Source: Macrostomum hystrix (lineage: Eukaryota; Platyhelminthes; Macrostomidae). From it: a DNA stretch of 64,000 bases. The notes under the pieces were generated by a model. That model did not search any database. It had not been told where the DNA came from and was given only the letters and a program-made list of their open reading frames with translations. A program made the translations under genes and the position numbers. The stretch is from assembly GCA_950097015.1 (NCBI GenBank), contig CATNEN010000038.1, positions 1,978,501 to 2,042,500 on the forward strand, given 5' to 3'. Of this stretch, positions 22,401-33,544 are shown piece after piece (positions within the stretch are counted from its first letter, which is position 1; every line of letters begins with the position of its first letter).

Positions 22401-25400
22401 TTACAGGATGTGGTTTACTGTAACAGGATGTGGTAGATAGGGGCAGGATGTTGTAGATTGTGACAGGATGTGGTTGATTGTGACAGGATGTTGTAGATTG
22501 TGACAGAACGTTGTAGACTGTTACAGGATGTGGTTTACTGTAACAGGATGTTGTAGATTGTGACAGGATGTGGTAGATTGTGACGGGATGTGGTTTACTG
22601 TAACAGGATGTGGTAGATTGTGACAGGATGTGGTAGATTGTGACGGGATGTGGTAGATTGTGACGGGATGTGGTTTACTGTAACAGGATGTGGTAGATTG
22701 TGACAGGATGTGGTAGATTGTGACGGGATGTGGTTCACTGTAACAGGATGTGGTAGATTGTGACTGAATGTGGTAGATAGTGACAGAATGTGGTAGATTG
22801 TGACATAATGCGGTTTACTGTAACAGGACGTCGTAGATTGTGATAGAATGTTGAAGACTGTGACAGAATGTGGTTTACTGTAACAGGATGTGGTAGATTG
22901 TGACGGGATGTGGTAGACTGTGACGGGATGTGGTAGATTGTGACAGGATGTGGTAGATTGTGACAGAATGTGGTTTACTGTAACAGGATGTGGTAGATTG
23001 TGACAGGATGTGGTAGATTGTGACAGGATGTGGTAGATTGTAACAGGATGTGGTAGATTGTGACAGAATACGGTAAATGCGTCTCATGCCTCTCGCAACA
23101 AGGTCCCTGAGTTCAATTCCGTGGCGAAGCCATATTAATTTGGCTTGCCGTGCAATTTACGCCCTTGAGGGCCACAGTGTGAAAGTGGCAGATGTACACA
23201 CCATGTGTGAACGCGTGCCTGCGTAAAGTATTTGTGTGTGTGCTTAGGAGTCAGCGAAATGGGCAGAATGTGGGTATAGTGTCACGAAATGGTGTGCAGC
23301 CCTCCTGCAGTCATTATTAATATCATTATTATTATTCTTTTCAGCTGGTATTACCTCTGAAAAGCCGCCTTTGCCAAGCAGTGAAAGCAGCATGTAGCGG
23401 TCGTGCAGTTCCTGGTTGCCCTTGAAGCGGCTGCTGTCCTCATTCTGTATCCGCTTCATTTCCCGGATGTGAACGTTGCGCTCTCTGTCCAACTTTTCAA
23501 CTTCGTCGCGAAGATCTTTCTCGTCCTTGACTAGTGCCTGGCGCTGAATGTCGTAGATCTCCAGCTGGGTGAAGAACTCGTCCGCGTCCACTTCGGCGTA
23601 CTTGCCGGCAGCAGAGGCCGCCGCGGATCTGGCGAAGGAACGTGATGCAGAAAATGGATAACTGATTCTGCATGGACAGTGACAACTCAATCTAGGAGAG
23701 TGATCTGAAGGAATTAGCTTTGGAAGGATTCTGAGTTACCGAACCCAAGATTTAGGAGAGTGACAGAATCGTATCTGAAGGATTTAGGAGAGTAACAGAA
23801 TCGTATCTGAAGGATTTAGGAGAGTGACAGAATCCAATCTGAAGGATTTAGGAGAGTGACAGAATCGTATCTGAAGGATTTAGGAGAGTGACAGAATCGT
23901 ATCTGAAGGATTTAGGAGAGTGACAGAATCGTATCTGAAGGATTTAGGAGAGTGACAGAATCCAATCTGAAGGATTTAGGAGAGTGACAGAACCCAAGAT
24001 TTAGAAGAGTGACAGAATCCAATCTAAAGAATTAGGGAGAGTGACAGAATCCAATCTGAAGAATTAGGGAAAGTGACAGAATCCAATCTGAAGAATTAGG
24101 GAAAGTGACAGAATCCAATCTGAAGAATTAAGGAGAGTGACAGAATTTTATCTGAATGATTTAGGAGAGTGACAGAATTAAAATTTGCAAATTGAATTAG
24201 ATCATCGTTAGAAGCATAAATGGTCCGCATACCTAGACGAGGAGGTCTTGGGAGTAGTGCCACCAGCTGCCGGTTTTCGCTTCATCCACAGCCGTCGCTC
24301 CTTCTCGATTCGCTCCTTTCCGTGCTCAATCTCCTGCCTGCGACGGTGCGCCTCCTCGAATGCGAAGCCATCGAACCACTTGTCAAGCAGGTCGGAGCCG
24401 TGCCGGACTATCTGGAACTGGCCGAGGCGCAGCCGGTTCTCGCGGCATCGGTCCCGCACAGCTCGGCGCTCCTGGCGAGACTTCTCGGCTAGCAGGGCGC
24501 GCAGAACTTCGCGGCCCCGCTCCTGATTCTCGCGCAGGGTTTCAATCACCTTCTGCTGGCTGGACACCTGACGCTCGAGCTGTTCGCGCGCTTTCAACAG
24601 CGCTGCCAGCTGCTCGCTCTGCTGCTGGCCAACTAACTGCTGAGACTGTGCCGCCTGTTGCTGCTGACTGGCTGCCTGCGTTGACGAATCCAGCGTTGCC
24701 TGAAGCTGAGGATGGAGCACAACAGCCGCGTCCAGCTGACTGCAGCTGTCGCTGCCGCTGTTGTTGCGATAGTCAATCAGAATTGCCTGCGGTGTCGGAC
24801 TGGAGCCTCCGATCTGCTGCTGCTGCTGCAGTGGCGGCGGAGACGGCTTCTCTGTGCCAGGTGCAATGCCTGGCTTTGAAGATAGTGTTGCAGAGGAACC
24901 AGGCTGTTGAGACACTGTCGTCTGCTGCTGCTGCTGCAGTGGTTGCTGTTGCTGAAGCTTCTTCCGTTTGCCCGGTGGTCGCCGGGCGCCGCTGGCATTT
25001 GAAGCACCCAACAGGCCGCCGTCGCTGCTTCGACTGCCGCTATTGCTGTTATTGTCCTCCTCTGAGTTGTTGTTGCTGCTAGGCTGCTGCTGCTGCTGCT
25101 GGGGCTGCTGCTGCGGCAGTTGTTGTGAGACTTTCACTTGGCTAACAGACAAGGCCGATGACAGCGGCGGTGGTGGCGGCGGAGGCGGCAGAGTCAACAA
25201 AGCTGTCGACTGAGGCTTGGCAGAAGAATAAAACTCATCGATTCGACGAGTGCCGCCGCCTCCTCCTCCGCCAACTCCGTCCGGTGCGCGCCGCTTGCGC
25301 GGACCTTTGCCGGGAGTTCGAGAGGCGGATAGAGTGCCGCCGGGGGCAGTCGATGTCAGCGCGGGAGCCCCGGACTCCTGCAGGCTCTGGCTGTTACTGT

Positions 25401-25737
25401 TTGCCAACGAGGACACTGGCAGGGCGGCCTGCGGCTGCAGCGACGGCTGCTGAACCGAAGCAGGCGGCGGATTCGACAATGAGGCGTCAAGATTAACAGA
25501 CGAAGATTGCGAGGACGATTGGGAGAAGGCGCCGTTGCGATTTGAAGAGATGGGAACCGAGGCGGTGGTGACGGCGGACGCTGCTGCTGCTGCTGAAGCT
25601 GTCGCTGTCGCTGCCCTGACAGCGTCGGAGCCGGCAGAGTCTGGCGCGGCAGGCAGCGAGGCCGAGCCGGCGGAAGCGGAGACAGCTGAGGAGGCTTGGA
25701 AGCGAGCTTCCAGCAGCTCCTGTTTCCGCGAGTCCAT
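19471..25737 (-). CDS. TLK: Tousled-like protein kinase
   Basis: Nuclear Ser/Thr kinase that phosphorylates the histone chaperone ASF1 and supports chromatin assembly in S phase. Five exons join in phase: 24233-25737, 23355-23628, 21460-21753, 20238-20501 and 19471-19875, giving about 913 residues (human TLK1 766). The N-terminus has [14 protein letters not shown], then long Ser/Ala/Gln-rich sequence. The family coiled coil follows, with [14 protein letters not shown] and [13 protein letters not shown], then [16 protein letters not shown]. The kinase domain runs from about 578 to 870. It has glycine loop LLGKGGFSE joined to VHKAYD, lysine in VACKIHQL (about 609), HYDLKPGN with catalytic Asp about 710, DFG about 731 and [13 protein letters not shown]. 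All catalytic residues are present. The start is taken as the ATG at 25737. An acceptor (TATATTGCAG) just upstream at 25747 implies a further 5' exon that I could not find. Every intron carries a different tandem array. Confidence 0.95.
19945..20165. repeat. 32-bp minisatellite in TLK intron 4
   Basis: About seven units containing GAATGGTCATTTGATCATTT and ATACCCGT, alternating TGATCATTT and TGACCAGTT variants. Confidence 0.93.
20735..21430. repeat. 24-bp minisatellite in TLK intron 3
   Basis: About 29 units built on GAAGCTACCATAGCAACCAA plus TTCA. Many alternate between ACCATAG and GCCAAAG types, giving a 48-bp period in the first half. A 217-codon frame (repeating VASELVAM) is a stop-free artefact. 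The array ends about 30 bp from the exon 3 donor. Just below it (20650-20690) lies an ATT run. Confidence 0.95.
21800..23075. repeat. 20-bp minisatellite in TLK intron 2
   Basis: More than 60 units of AGGATGTGGTAGATTGTGAC and variants with GTTTACTGTAAC. Blocks recur at long range: the series at about 22101-22400 is largely repeated at about 22561-22860, a duplication of roughly 460 bp. Confidence 0.95.
23080..23335 (+). mobile_element. tRNA-derived SINE in TLK intron 2
   Basis: Plus-strand copy of the SINE family also at 35055-35265 and 57795-58150. The head has ATGCCTCTCGCAACAAGGTC and a B-box-like GTTCAATTCC. The core contains TGCAATTTACGCCCTTGAGG, GATGTACACACC and CAGCGAAATGGGCAGAAT, and it ends in an (ATT)n tail. 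The tail ends about 20 bp from the TLK exon 2 donor. The A-box end is fused to the preceding array. Confidence 0.85.
23740..24185. repeat. 32-bp minisatellite in TLK intron 1
   Basis: About 14 units containing GGATTTAGGAGAGTGACAGA and ATCTGAA. On the sense (minus) strand each unit reads CTCTCCTAAATCCTTCAG, a pyrimidine run with a branch-point-like CTAAAT ending in an acceptor-like TTCAG. Confidence 0.93.
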
Positions 25738-27224
25738 GTGCAGTGCCTGCAATATAAAATTCAAGGATACCTTGGACATAATTTTTTACTCAATCGAAAG
25801 CAATCTGTAATATATCTGCAACATTTATCTCTTTTTAGATACTAATAATATTTTTAATAGGATACTAATGGTATCTTCAAACAACAATTTTATTTGTTAA
25901 TAGAAAATTACTAATTTTGTTTTAATACAAATAAAAATATAAGACACTAAATCAACAAATATTTCTCATACCAAAAATAGTGTTCAAAAAAGTTGTTTTA
26001 AAATGTCTGAAATAAAAATTGACTACATCTAACTACTAAGTAATATGATCTCTTTGATTGACTATTTGCATTTCAAAAAGCATAAAAAATTATATTTTTT
26101 TTTTAATCTTGGCTAGTCTATGAAAAATCCTATTAACTAGAATTGCTAAAATGATATAGGCCTGGATATACATGTGACCAATTTGGCTATTATCACAGAA
26201 CAATTATAAATACAAGTTAGGTAACATTTTACCTAGGACTAATGATTCCTTTAAAAATTAGCCTGGATAAACTCAAGCTAGTAAAATTCTGATGAGATCC
26301 CAATGCTGATCTTGAAAACCTAGGATTCTGACAAGTCCAACAATAAAAACTAAAGTATTGGAATCCTATCTTTTTAGGAAACTGAAGATAGATCAATTTA
26401 AAAAAATGATCTCAAGGTTAGAGCCACAATTATTTTTAAATATACAGCAATAGCCAATTGGCTAATATAACAAAAGCTATATAAAGCTGTATCAGCACTG
26501 TGCATTTTGTAATATTTAAGTAAAACAACCATTAAATTTGACAGCTAGTTTGGAAGGGCTCTTAAAACTTGGTAGATAGAAGTCCATGGAACACTGGCAC
26601 AATGACAGCTACATTTCTTTTGAAAACAATTGTGAACTTTAAACTAAAGACTTGTTAACAATAAATATATTTATGACAATTTTGCCTGATGAGCAAGACA
26701 GCAAGTAAATGTATGCCCAAATGAGTTAGCTATTCAATTCACAACCCAGTATAGCAGCCTTAGGCTATCCAAAATTCTAATTCATAATCTTGAAAATGAA
26801 AAAATGGAAAAATGTTAAATGTTACTAATCCTACAATTTTGACCCATTAGATTCTGACTTCAATCCAAAGCTAGGCAGCAGTGGCTATAATTTTATAATA
26901 AACAAAGCTTCAGCCTAGATAATAACACGCTACAGCTGTTATTTATAGCTGATTACAGCTGATAAAACAGAATTTTAGCCTAGGCAAGCTACAGCTCTGT
27001 ATGTTAAAATATCTAAAGCCAAGCTAGGCCAGATGCTAGTTATTTTTTCCATGGGGTTATAGTGGCTAATTCTTTTAGTAGGTCCCTTTGTCAACTAACC
27101 CATAGGGAGACCTAAAAAGTTGGTCACTTTATCAACTTTGTTTTTTGTTATTAAAAGAAAAAAAATGATTTCACCATACATGCCCAACTTCAAAATTTCA
27201 CCCATCAAGTGCAAGTTTACTTAT
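25738..27224. other. AT-rich upstream region of TLK
   Basis: No coding signal. Probably the 5' intron or promoter side of TLK, given the acceptor at 25747. Confidence 0.4.
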
Positions 27225-27350
27225 TGTCCAGATTTGCGACTTAGTTCCTCATGATTGCGACTTAGTTCCTCCCAATTGTGACTTAGTTCTTCATGATTGC
27301 TACTTAGTTCCTCCTGATTACAACTTTGTTCCTCCCTATTGCAACCTAAT
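27225..27350. repeat. Short degenerate 20-bp repeat
   Basis: Six diverged copies of GATTGCGACTTAGTTCCTCC, followed by a CT-rich tract (27370-27480). Confidence 0.8.
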
Positions 27351-29372
27351 TTTTAATTTGTATATGACTTTTCTTGTCTTTTTCTCTTTTCTTCTCTCTC
27401 CTCTTTCCCCCTCTCTCTCTTTTCTCCCTCCTTTATTTTCTCTTTCTTTCTTCTTCTTTTTTTTCTTCCCCCCAATTTTAGTTTTTTGCGTTTTTGTTTT
27501 TGCGACTTACCTTGGCAGGCGGCCATTTTACCTGTCTGGTTTTTGCATGGGTCGGACAAGTGTTGGGCATGTATGGATTTCGCTCTGTTGACACTATGAA
27601 AAAGCATATAAATTTAGGACGATAGCCTTAGCATGTCTCAACAATTACTATAATAGGCATGAGTTTAAATATTATATCTTATATGTCCTTTAAAGAACTA
27701 TAAAAAAGAATAAATATTATTGTCATATCTTATTCTGCTAAAAATTTGCCTTGTTTGCTTTAGTTACAAACTAGTTACAACTACAAATAGTAGGAATAAC
27801 AGACAAGAAGCCTTAGGCAAATAAAAGGTGTAGACCCTTATATTTATGAAAATAAAAGAATTATTATGGTAAAGAAAAAATAAAACAATACATCATAAAC
27901 TTTTTTCTAGCCTAACTGGTACATTTTCTAGTTTGGTATGATTAATTTGGTTTGATATCAACAATCTACTTGTCTCCTTTAGAGATTTGAATATTTATTA
28001 TTCAAGCATATCACCATGACACTGCAGATTCTGGTTATGGTATAGATAAAATTACTTAACCTAGGCCTAGTTTGGTCACTTTTGTCAGTTAGTCAGAATT
28101 TAAGACAGAAATATCTTGGCATTTTGTGAATTGTCATGTTTGGAGACTGTATTTAAGTCACTTAGTCAGCTTATCTGACAAAAAGGTACGTCTTATTAAT
28201 GACCAGTATAAGTTAGGCTACCCAGCTTTTATAAAAAATATTTATCATAGAGACAGAAGAGCCTATTCTTAAAGTTGTAAAAAAACATAGGCCTAATATT
28301 AACTTCTATGGACTATGGTAATGATTACATATTTGCATTTGTAACACTGTCAGCCAGCCAGGTGTGTGTCTATACATTAGATTGCATTATAAACCTAGAT
28401 AGATTAGATGGATTAGTGATTAGGAAGCATTAATAACCTGACAAAGCATGTTCCTAATAGTGACAGCAATTCCTGAAGTCTAGCTTATAAAAAATTTTCA
28501 TTTAATGCACTAGAATAACAAACAGATTAACTGAACCTAAACAATAAAATTTTTGTAGACCTAAGATTAGCTACACAGGTATTCTAAACTGATTGACCTA
28601 CACATAACATTACACAACTATAAATCATGTCGTGTCATGTCATAAACAGACCATAAATGCAATGTGATTAACAACTTGCACTCTAAATTTACATGCTTAT
28701 TAGCCTGGTAACTATGTTTGCAAATGTAGTAATTAGGTATTAATCTAGGCTTGGCTAGGTTCCTAGGACTGGGACCTGGACGCTGGACCTAGGTGCTAAT
28801 TTATTTATACGCGCTTTCTTGACTGGATTGAAAGTCTGCATAAACTGATTTAATTGAAATATGTAATTTTTTTACTCATATCAGTTCTTAAGTATGCAGA
28901 CAAACACGTTGTGCTGCATCAATTCACAAATAAACCGAATACTAAGTAACAAATAGTAGATTAGTTTAGAGTGCGCACAGTTTGCTTAGTGAGAAATATT
29001 GGAGTTTTTAAATTAGCGGTATACTAATACTAGAAAAGTTAGACGCTTTAACAAAATGCATAGGTGATAACCAATTTAAAAATAAAGTAAGGAAACCTTC
29101 ATCAGCACTTAGAAGATCGGTCTTTAGTAATTTTTTAGTTATTTTTTGAAAAAAAAAGTTTACGAAATTAAAAGACAAAGACAAAAAGACACGAAGGACC
29201 ATGAAGGATGATACACAACTTGGATTATATTGCATCCGTAACATACTTTACCTTTTCTCATTTTTAATTTCACAGGCTTTAGATAGGGATTATATTATTG
29301 ATTGATCGTAATAACATTATAAAATAAATTAGAAAGAATAATTAGTCCGTGTTACCACTGTAAGCCCCATTT
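27351..29372. other. AT-rich non-coding sequence
   Basis: After the CT-rich tract I see only AT-rich unique sequence with no supportable gene. Confidence 0.4.
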
Positions 29373-30750
29373 AGCTAATACATGTGTTGGGCACGTTACT
29401 CGTTACTGCATGGCTACCAATTTAGTAGCGATCGTTACTTTTTGCAACGTTACTTCTACGTTACGTTACCTGTTTCCATACAAGTTTCCGAAAAAAATAA
29501 TAAGTAATTAGCAGCACTGTAAGTTAAATCCTTTACTGCATAAAAAACATTGCATTGATGCGCTAGTACATTTTGCAGTAAAATTAAGAGTTTTTTGTTT
29601 TTGTAGCGAACTCCAAATTTTGCGAAATATTTATTGGTCAATTCATAGATGGACTGTGGTCTGTTGCTTTACTTTTACGACAATTTTATATTAGTTGTAA
29701 TCAATCATTAATACTATCAACGTAATCTAAAATCTCCATTGTGATCTCATGGCTACAAAACCCAAAGCCCGACATGGTCAAGATCAGTGAGGGTGAAAAT
29801 AATAGCGGAGTGTCGTAGTAGGGCCCTCTCTTCAATTTGCTATTCTGCTGTTTGCCTCCAATTATTTAAGATATATTCATTATTTGAAATTCACTATTTA
29901 TTGAAGTGCATGCCTCTCAGTAGGCTATGGTAATATTTAACTATGGATTTACTATTTATATATAAATGACTTCCATGTGTCTAATGTTATGACAATTATA
30001 GTTCCAGCCTTCGTAAGGAAAGACTCCTTTGTTATATGTATTTCTATAGGTTGCGATTTGCGTGTGTCCGAGCGGCAAGACACTTTAATAATAATTTGTC
30101 ATAACGCTCTGGTTTATTTTTAATTTTCTACAATACGTACTGATTTGAGTTTCCAGTCCTAGTCGGGTTTCCAATGGACTAGAGTTGCCCATGTCAATCA
30201 CACAGTCTGATCGAAGAACTCCCTTGCTTTAATTCTATACAACTTGGCTTTGACTCAATAGGGAATGTATGGAATAAGTAAGACGACACTGTTTATATCG
30301 CGAGTGTTCGCGCGGAACTCGGGTTACTTTCTTCCTCAATTTCTCCCTGTATTTATACGATAAAATTGGGGTGGCATACCCCACTAAAACACGGACTCAT
30401 TTAAACAAACAAAATGTATACAGTAAAATATATTATTTTGCGCCAATTTAACTTCTAAAATATTCGATAATTATACGCTGCCTCAGGAGAAAGTGGACGA
30501 TGTCGGAGATTACAACACATAAAATGAGTAATGACAGATAAATAAAAGTTATAGAATGCTTACGTAAAAATAACATATATATGGTAAAAGTGTAAAAACG
30601 GAAAGAAACTATTAATTAAACTAACGACCGTCACTATTTCTTGGTAATTTTTCATAACTTACTGTTTCCGTCACCAAATGGTCATTAACGAGATCGTTAT
30701 ACCCACTTGGCCGTTACTTTTTAGTAACGCACCCACACTGCAGCTAATAC
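29373..30750. mobile_element. hAT-like non-autonomous DNA transposon with target duplication
   Basis: A 1.36-kb element bounded by the same 9-mer, AGCTAATAC, at 29373-29381 and 30742-30750; a hAT-type 8-bp target duplication fits inside it. The left end reads TGTGTTGGGCACGTTACTCG. The right end, reverse complemented, reads CAGTGTGGGTGCGTTACT, an imperfect terminal inverted repeat. Subterminal GTAACG/CGTTAC motifs cluster at both ends (29390-29470 and 30660-30730), as in many hAT elements. The interior has no frame over about 60 codons, so it has no transposase and would need one in trans. Confidence 0.75.
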
Positions 30751-31635
30751 TTAAATTAAACGTACTCAGCTCTTCGACACTCATTTTGGATGCCGTTCAG
30801 ACGTAATGTGCACGATTAATTTATTAAATGCACTGTACAGAAAACTGCTCACTGTGTATAGAATTACGTAATATATAGCTTATAACTAGATGATATTGTT
30901 AAAGCCTTTGATTCTTTCGACTCATTGCGCAAAGCCACGTGTGCGTGTGCATATGTATAATATGAGTACATATATCATCATAACGACGTACATAGCATGT
31001 AGGTGCATGTTAGTAAAAGTTCCACATCACATACGCATATAAATCTTTGATACGTTGGTCTACCCGATCTGCAGGCTGACAACTTTTTGAAAATGTAAGT
31101 TGTATGCTCACTCTAACCAATGAACTCTATATAAAAAACTGTATATGTTTATGTTTATAAAAAATCACACTACTCAAAAAAGTAGTGTAGTAGGTGTATT
31201 TATATACTTTTTCGATCCATTTGACGTTAGTACCAAATATATTTTGCTCTACAAAGCAATCCATAGAAGCGTTCTAGAAATTTCTAGAACGACTTTCTCA
31301 GTAAACAGTATATCGAAAGTTCGTTAAGGCGTTTACAATGCACATTACAGGTGCAGCTAATTAAATTTTAAATACGATTTATAACAGTTGATCAAGGTTC
31401 TCTTTGATGAGGCCTGAATATACACAATATATACAGTACATATAGAAAATTGCTTCGCAGAGCATTCGTCCGAAGATTAAATTATATTTACTGAGTAAAT
31501 AATTTTCTATGTAAAACAACTTGTATTTCGCGATTACATAAAAAACACGTGAGTTTAGGATGGTTTTCCCCGAGACGTAGGTCGGGGACATAGGACAAAA
31601 GACATAGGTGCAAGAACAAGCTCGCCCATTCACTT
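30751..31635. other. AT-rich non-coding, 3' side of GTPase gene
   Basis: No conserved coding sequence. On the minus strand it is the 3' flank of the GTPase gene. Confidence 0.4.
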
Positions 31636-32492
31636 CTAGGATTCTACTCGACTTAATCGACGCGACAGCTCCCTCCTGAGTGACGTGGAAATCTTCGCCA
31701 TGAAGCTAACGCTGCTCCGGGCAGCGGGCGTCTCATCGCGAACCCGAATGTCGATATTCCGCTGAGCCTTCTCCTGCTCTTGGAGCAGTTCGCGACTCTT
31801 CAACACAGTCGAAACGATATCGTCGAAAACTGCAACCACACCGACGCCCGACTTGGCTGATGAGAGCCTGCAGGACAGAAAGTCCAATTCCTTTGGAAGC
31901 AAAGGCTGCTGCTGGCCATCAAATTCGTCATCAAATGCGTCGCATTTGCAGGCAGCAATGAAGGCAAAAGGTTGCCCACCTGCGAAAGGAAAAGGTGTTA
32001 TAAGGGCTTATCTACAGCCCGACTCGATAAAAATAGTTCAAAACCTTTATCGCCATCGCTGTAGTTTTCAACGTCCTTGAAAAAAGTGCGACAATTACCT
32101 GGCAGGAAACAAAACATTGAATTGGTATTAAAGAGGCTTTAATCATTACCTGTTGCTAAGTTTTGCAGCTGTGTGTCTTGGCTGATTCGCTGAATCAGGT
32201 ATCCAAGTGTTTTCTCTGATTTTGTAACGTCGAATAACAGCAAGACAGCGTCCATACCGTTGACCAGAGAGGATGCATAGCCGACAAAAGCCTCAGTGGC
32301 TGGCATCTCCCAGGTCTTCACCGTTACCACGGCATCGTTGTCTGGACTTCTCTGCTTCCAGCTGCTGAAGTTCATCATGGATCTCCGACCTTCCTGATCG
32401 TAGGCGAATCGGCCTGTGACCCGTCGATTCAACAGGCTTGTCTTTCCGGTGCCCGAGTCCCCCAGGACTAAAACTGTAACTTCTGCGCCCAT
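31636..32492 (-). CDS. Divergent Ras/Rab-like small GTPase
   Basis: Small-GTPase fold protein, about 246 residues, from three exons that agree in phase: 32150-32492, 32045-32098 and 31636-31979. The P-loop GDSGTGKTS is intact and sits at the N-terminus after a short MGAEVTVLVL strand. The G3 region, normally WDTAGQE, reads TWEMPATE, so the DxxG aspartate and glycine and the catalytic glutamine are gone. Strand 4 follows as VLLLFDVTKSEKTL. G4, normally NKxD, reads CKCD in FAFIAACKCDAF. G5 is recognisable as CRLSSAKSG. The tail is basic (RRELSRRLSRVES) with no C-terminal prenylation cysteine. It may bind nucleotide but is unlikely to hydrolyse or switch normally. The start is the first ATG before the P-loop. 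Introns are very short (about 51 and 65 nt) and free of arrays, unlike the neighbouring genes. Confidence 0.8.
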
Positions 32493-33544
32493 AAATTCTT
32501 TGATTTCGAGCAATCAGTAAGCCCACTTCATGCAGTTGGCAACTCAAAATTTTAGAGAGAATTTATAGACAAGTTAAGCGAAACTGTGCTGCAAAAGGAA
32601 AACTGGCACCTACGCATTTACAAAAATAGCTCGCACATACGAGCACTTCAACAACGAGCTAATAATAGACTTTGCAGAGTTACAGCACCAAATGATGCAC
32701 GTAACTCTAATACGGTAGTGATATCATTTGAGTATAACAATTAAACTCGAAGGTGAATTCCGAGTTTTCTATAAGGGCAGCTTAAATTAGCACAGCTAAA
32801 CACGTGGTCAGACGAGGTTTAGAATTAGTTTCAACAGGTTAAATGCAGAATTGTGCAGTTTACTTATTAAAATGATAAGTTATTTGCCCGATGGGGGTGA
32901 TACTTTTAATCACGACTCACCACCAATGGACTATTTTAGGCGATTTTAATTAAAACTATTAACTGTAAATCTTTTAAGTAAGCTCCACGGTTAGATAGAC
33001 AACTTAAAGGTCGTGGGTTCGATTCCCGACTCCTTAAGATCAAATTGTGTACTTTAGCTAGGTCGACTCTTTATTCTGCATCGCTTGAGTTCAACCAGCT
33101 GTTAATTTGGCATCATTGACATGATTTAACATTTAGAAAATGGATCAATTCATAGTATTTTTTATTATAATCGTCCAACCTATAAAAGTCCAGCCTCTCA
33201 AAACCCAACATTTACTAGGAATTAGTACAAGCCTATATTACATAGCGTGGGCCGTTTGCGTGTGGGATATTGTCCAGCAAGATTTAAGTGCCAAATTGAT
33301 GCATGAAGGATTCCGATTAACATCATTAGTAAATGGATACCCTCTGTTATTTAATTCTTTGGGCCAAATCTTTTGTGAGTCGCATTAATGCTCCACATCT
33401 GCTTACCCACTGCCATCCGAATGAAGATCAGGTGACTCAGATAATCAAGCTAATTTTGTTTATGCTTTGTGAAATCTACTGTCAATCATCTGTGATGCAT
33501 TGTCAATCTTCTGTCATCAGCTGTCAATCACTTGTCACAAATTA
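32493..33544. other. Non-coding region with a tRNA-like fragment
   Basis: AT-rich upstream region of the GTPase gene. At 32985-33035 ACTTAAAGGT precedes a perfect B-box GGTTCGATTCC (33016-33026), matching the fragment in the RPL12 intron. An 82-codon plus frame at 33140-33388, ending in a donor-like GTGAGT, looked exon-like but has no family match. Confidence 0.4.

Noticed and set aside
24360-25810. Plus-strand frames of 80-240 codons opposite TLK exon 1
   Set aside because: They are shadows of the GC-rich, Gln/Ser/Ala-rich TLK coding exon, which has clear homology on the minus strand.
30049-30090. tRNA gene inside the hAT-like element (GTCCGAGCGGCAAGAC)
   Set aside because: It resembles a Leu/Ser-type A-box region, but no B-box at proper spacing and no cloverleaf could be found.
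33140-33388. 82-codon plus-strand frame ending in a donor-like GTGAGT
   Set aside because: No homology and no clear acceptor or start context. The opposite strand also has an exon-like stretch, so I could not choose and left it out.
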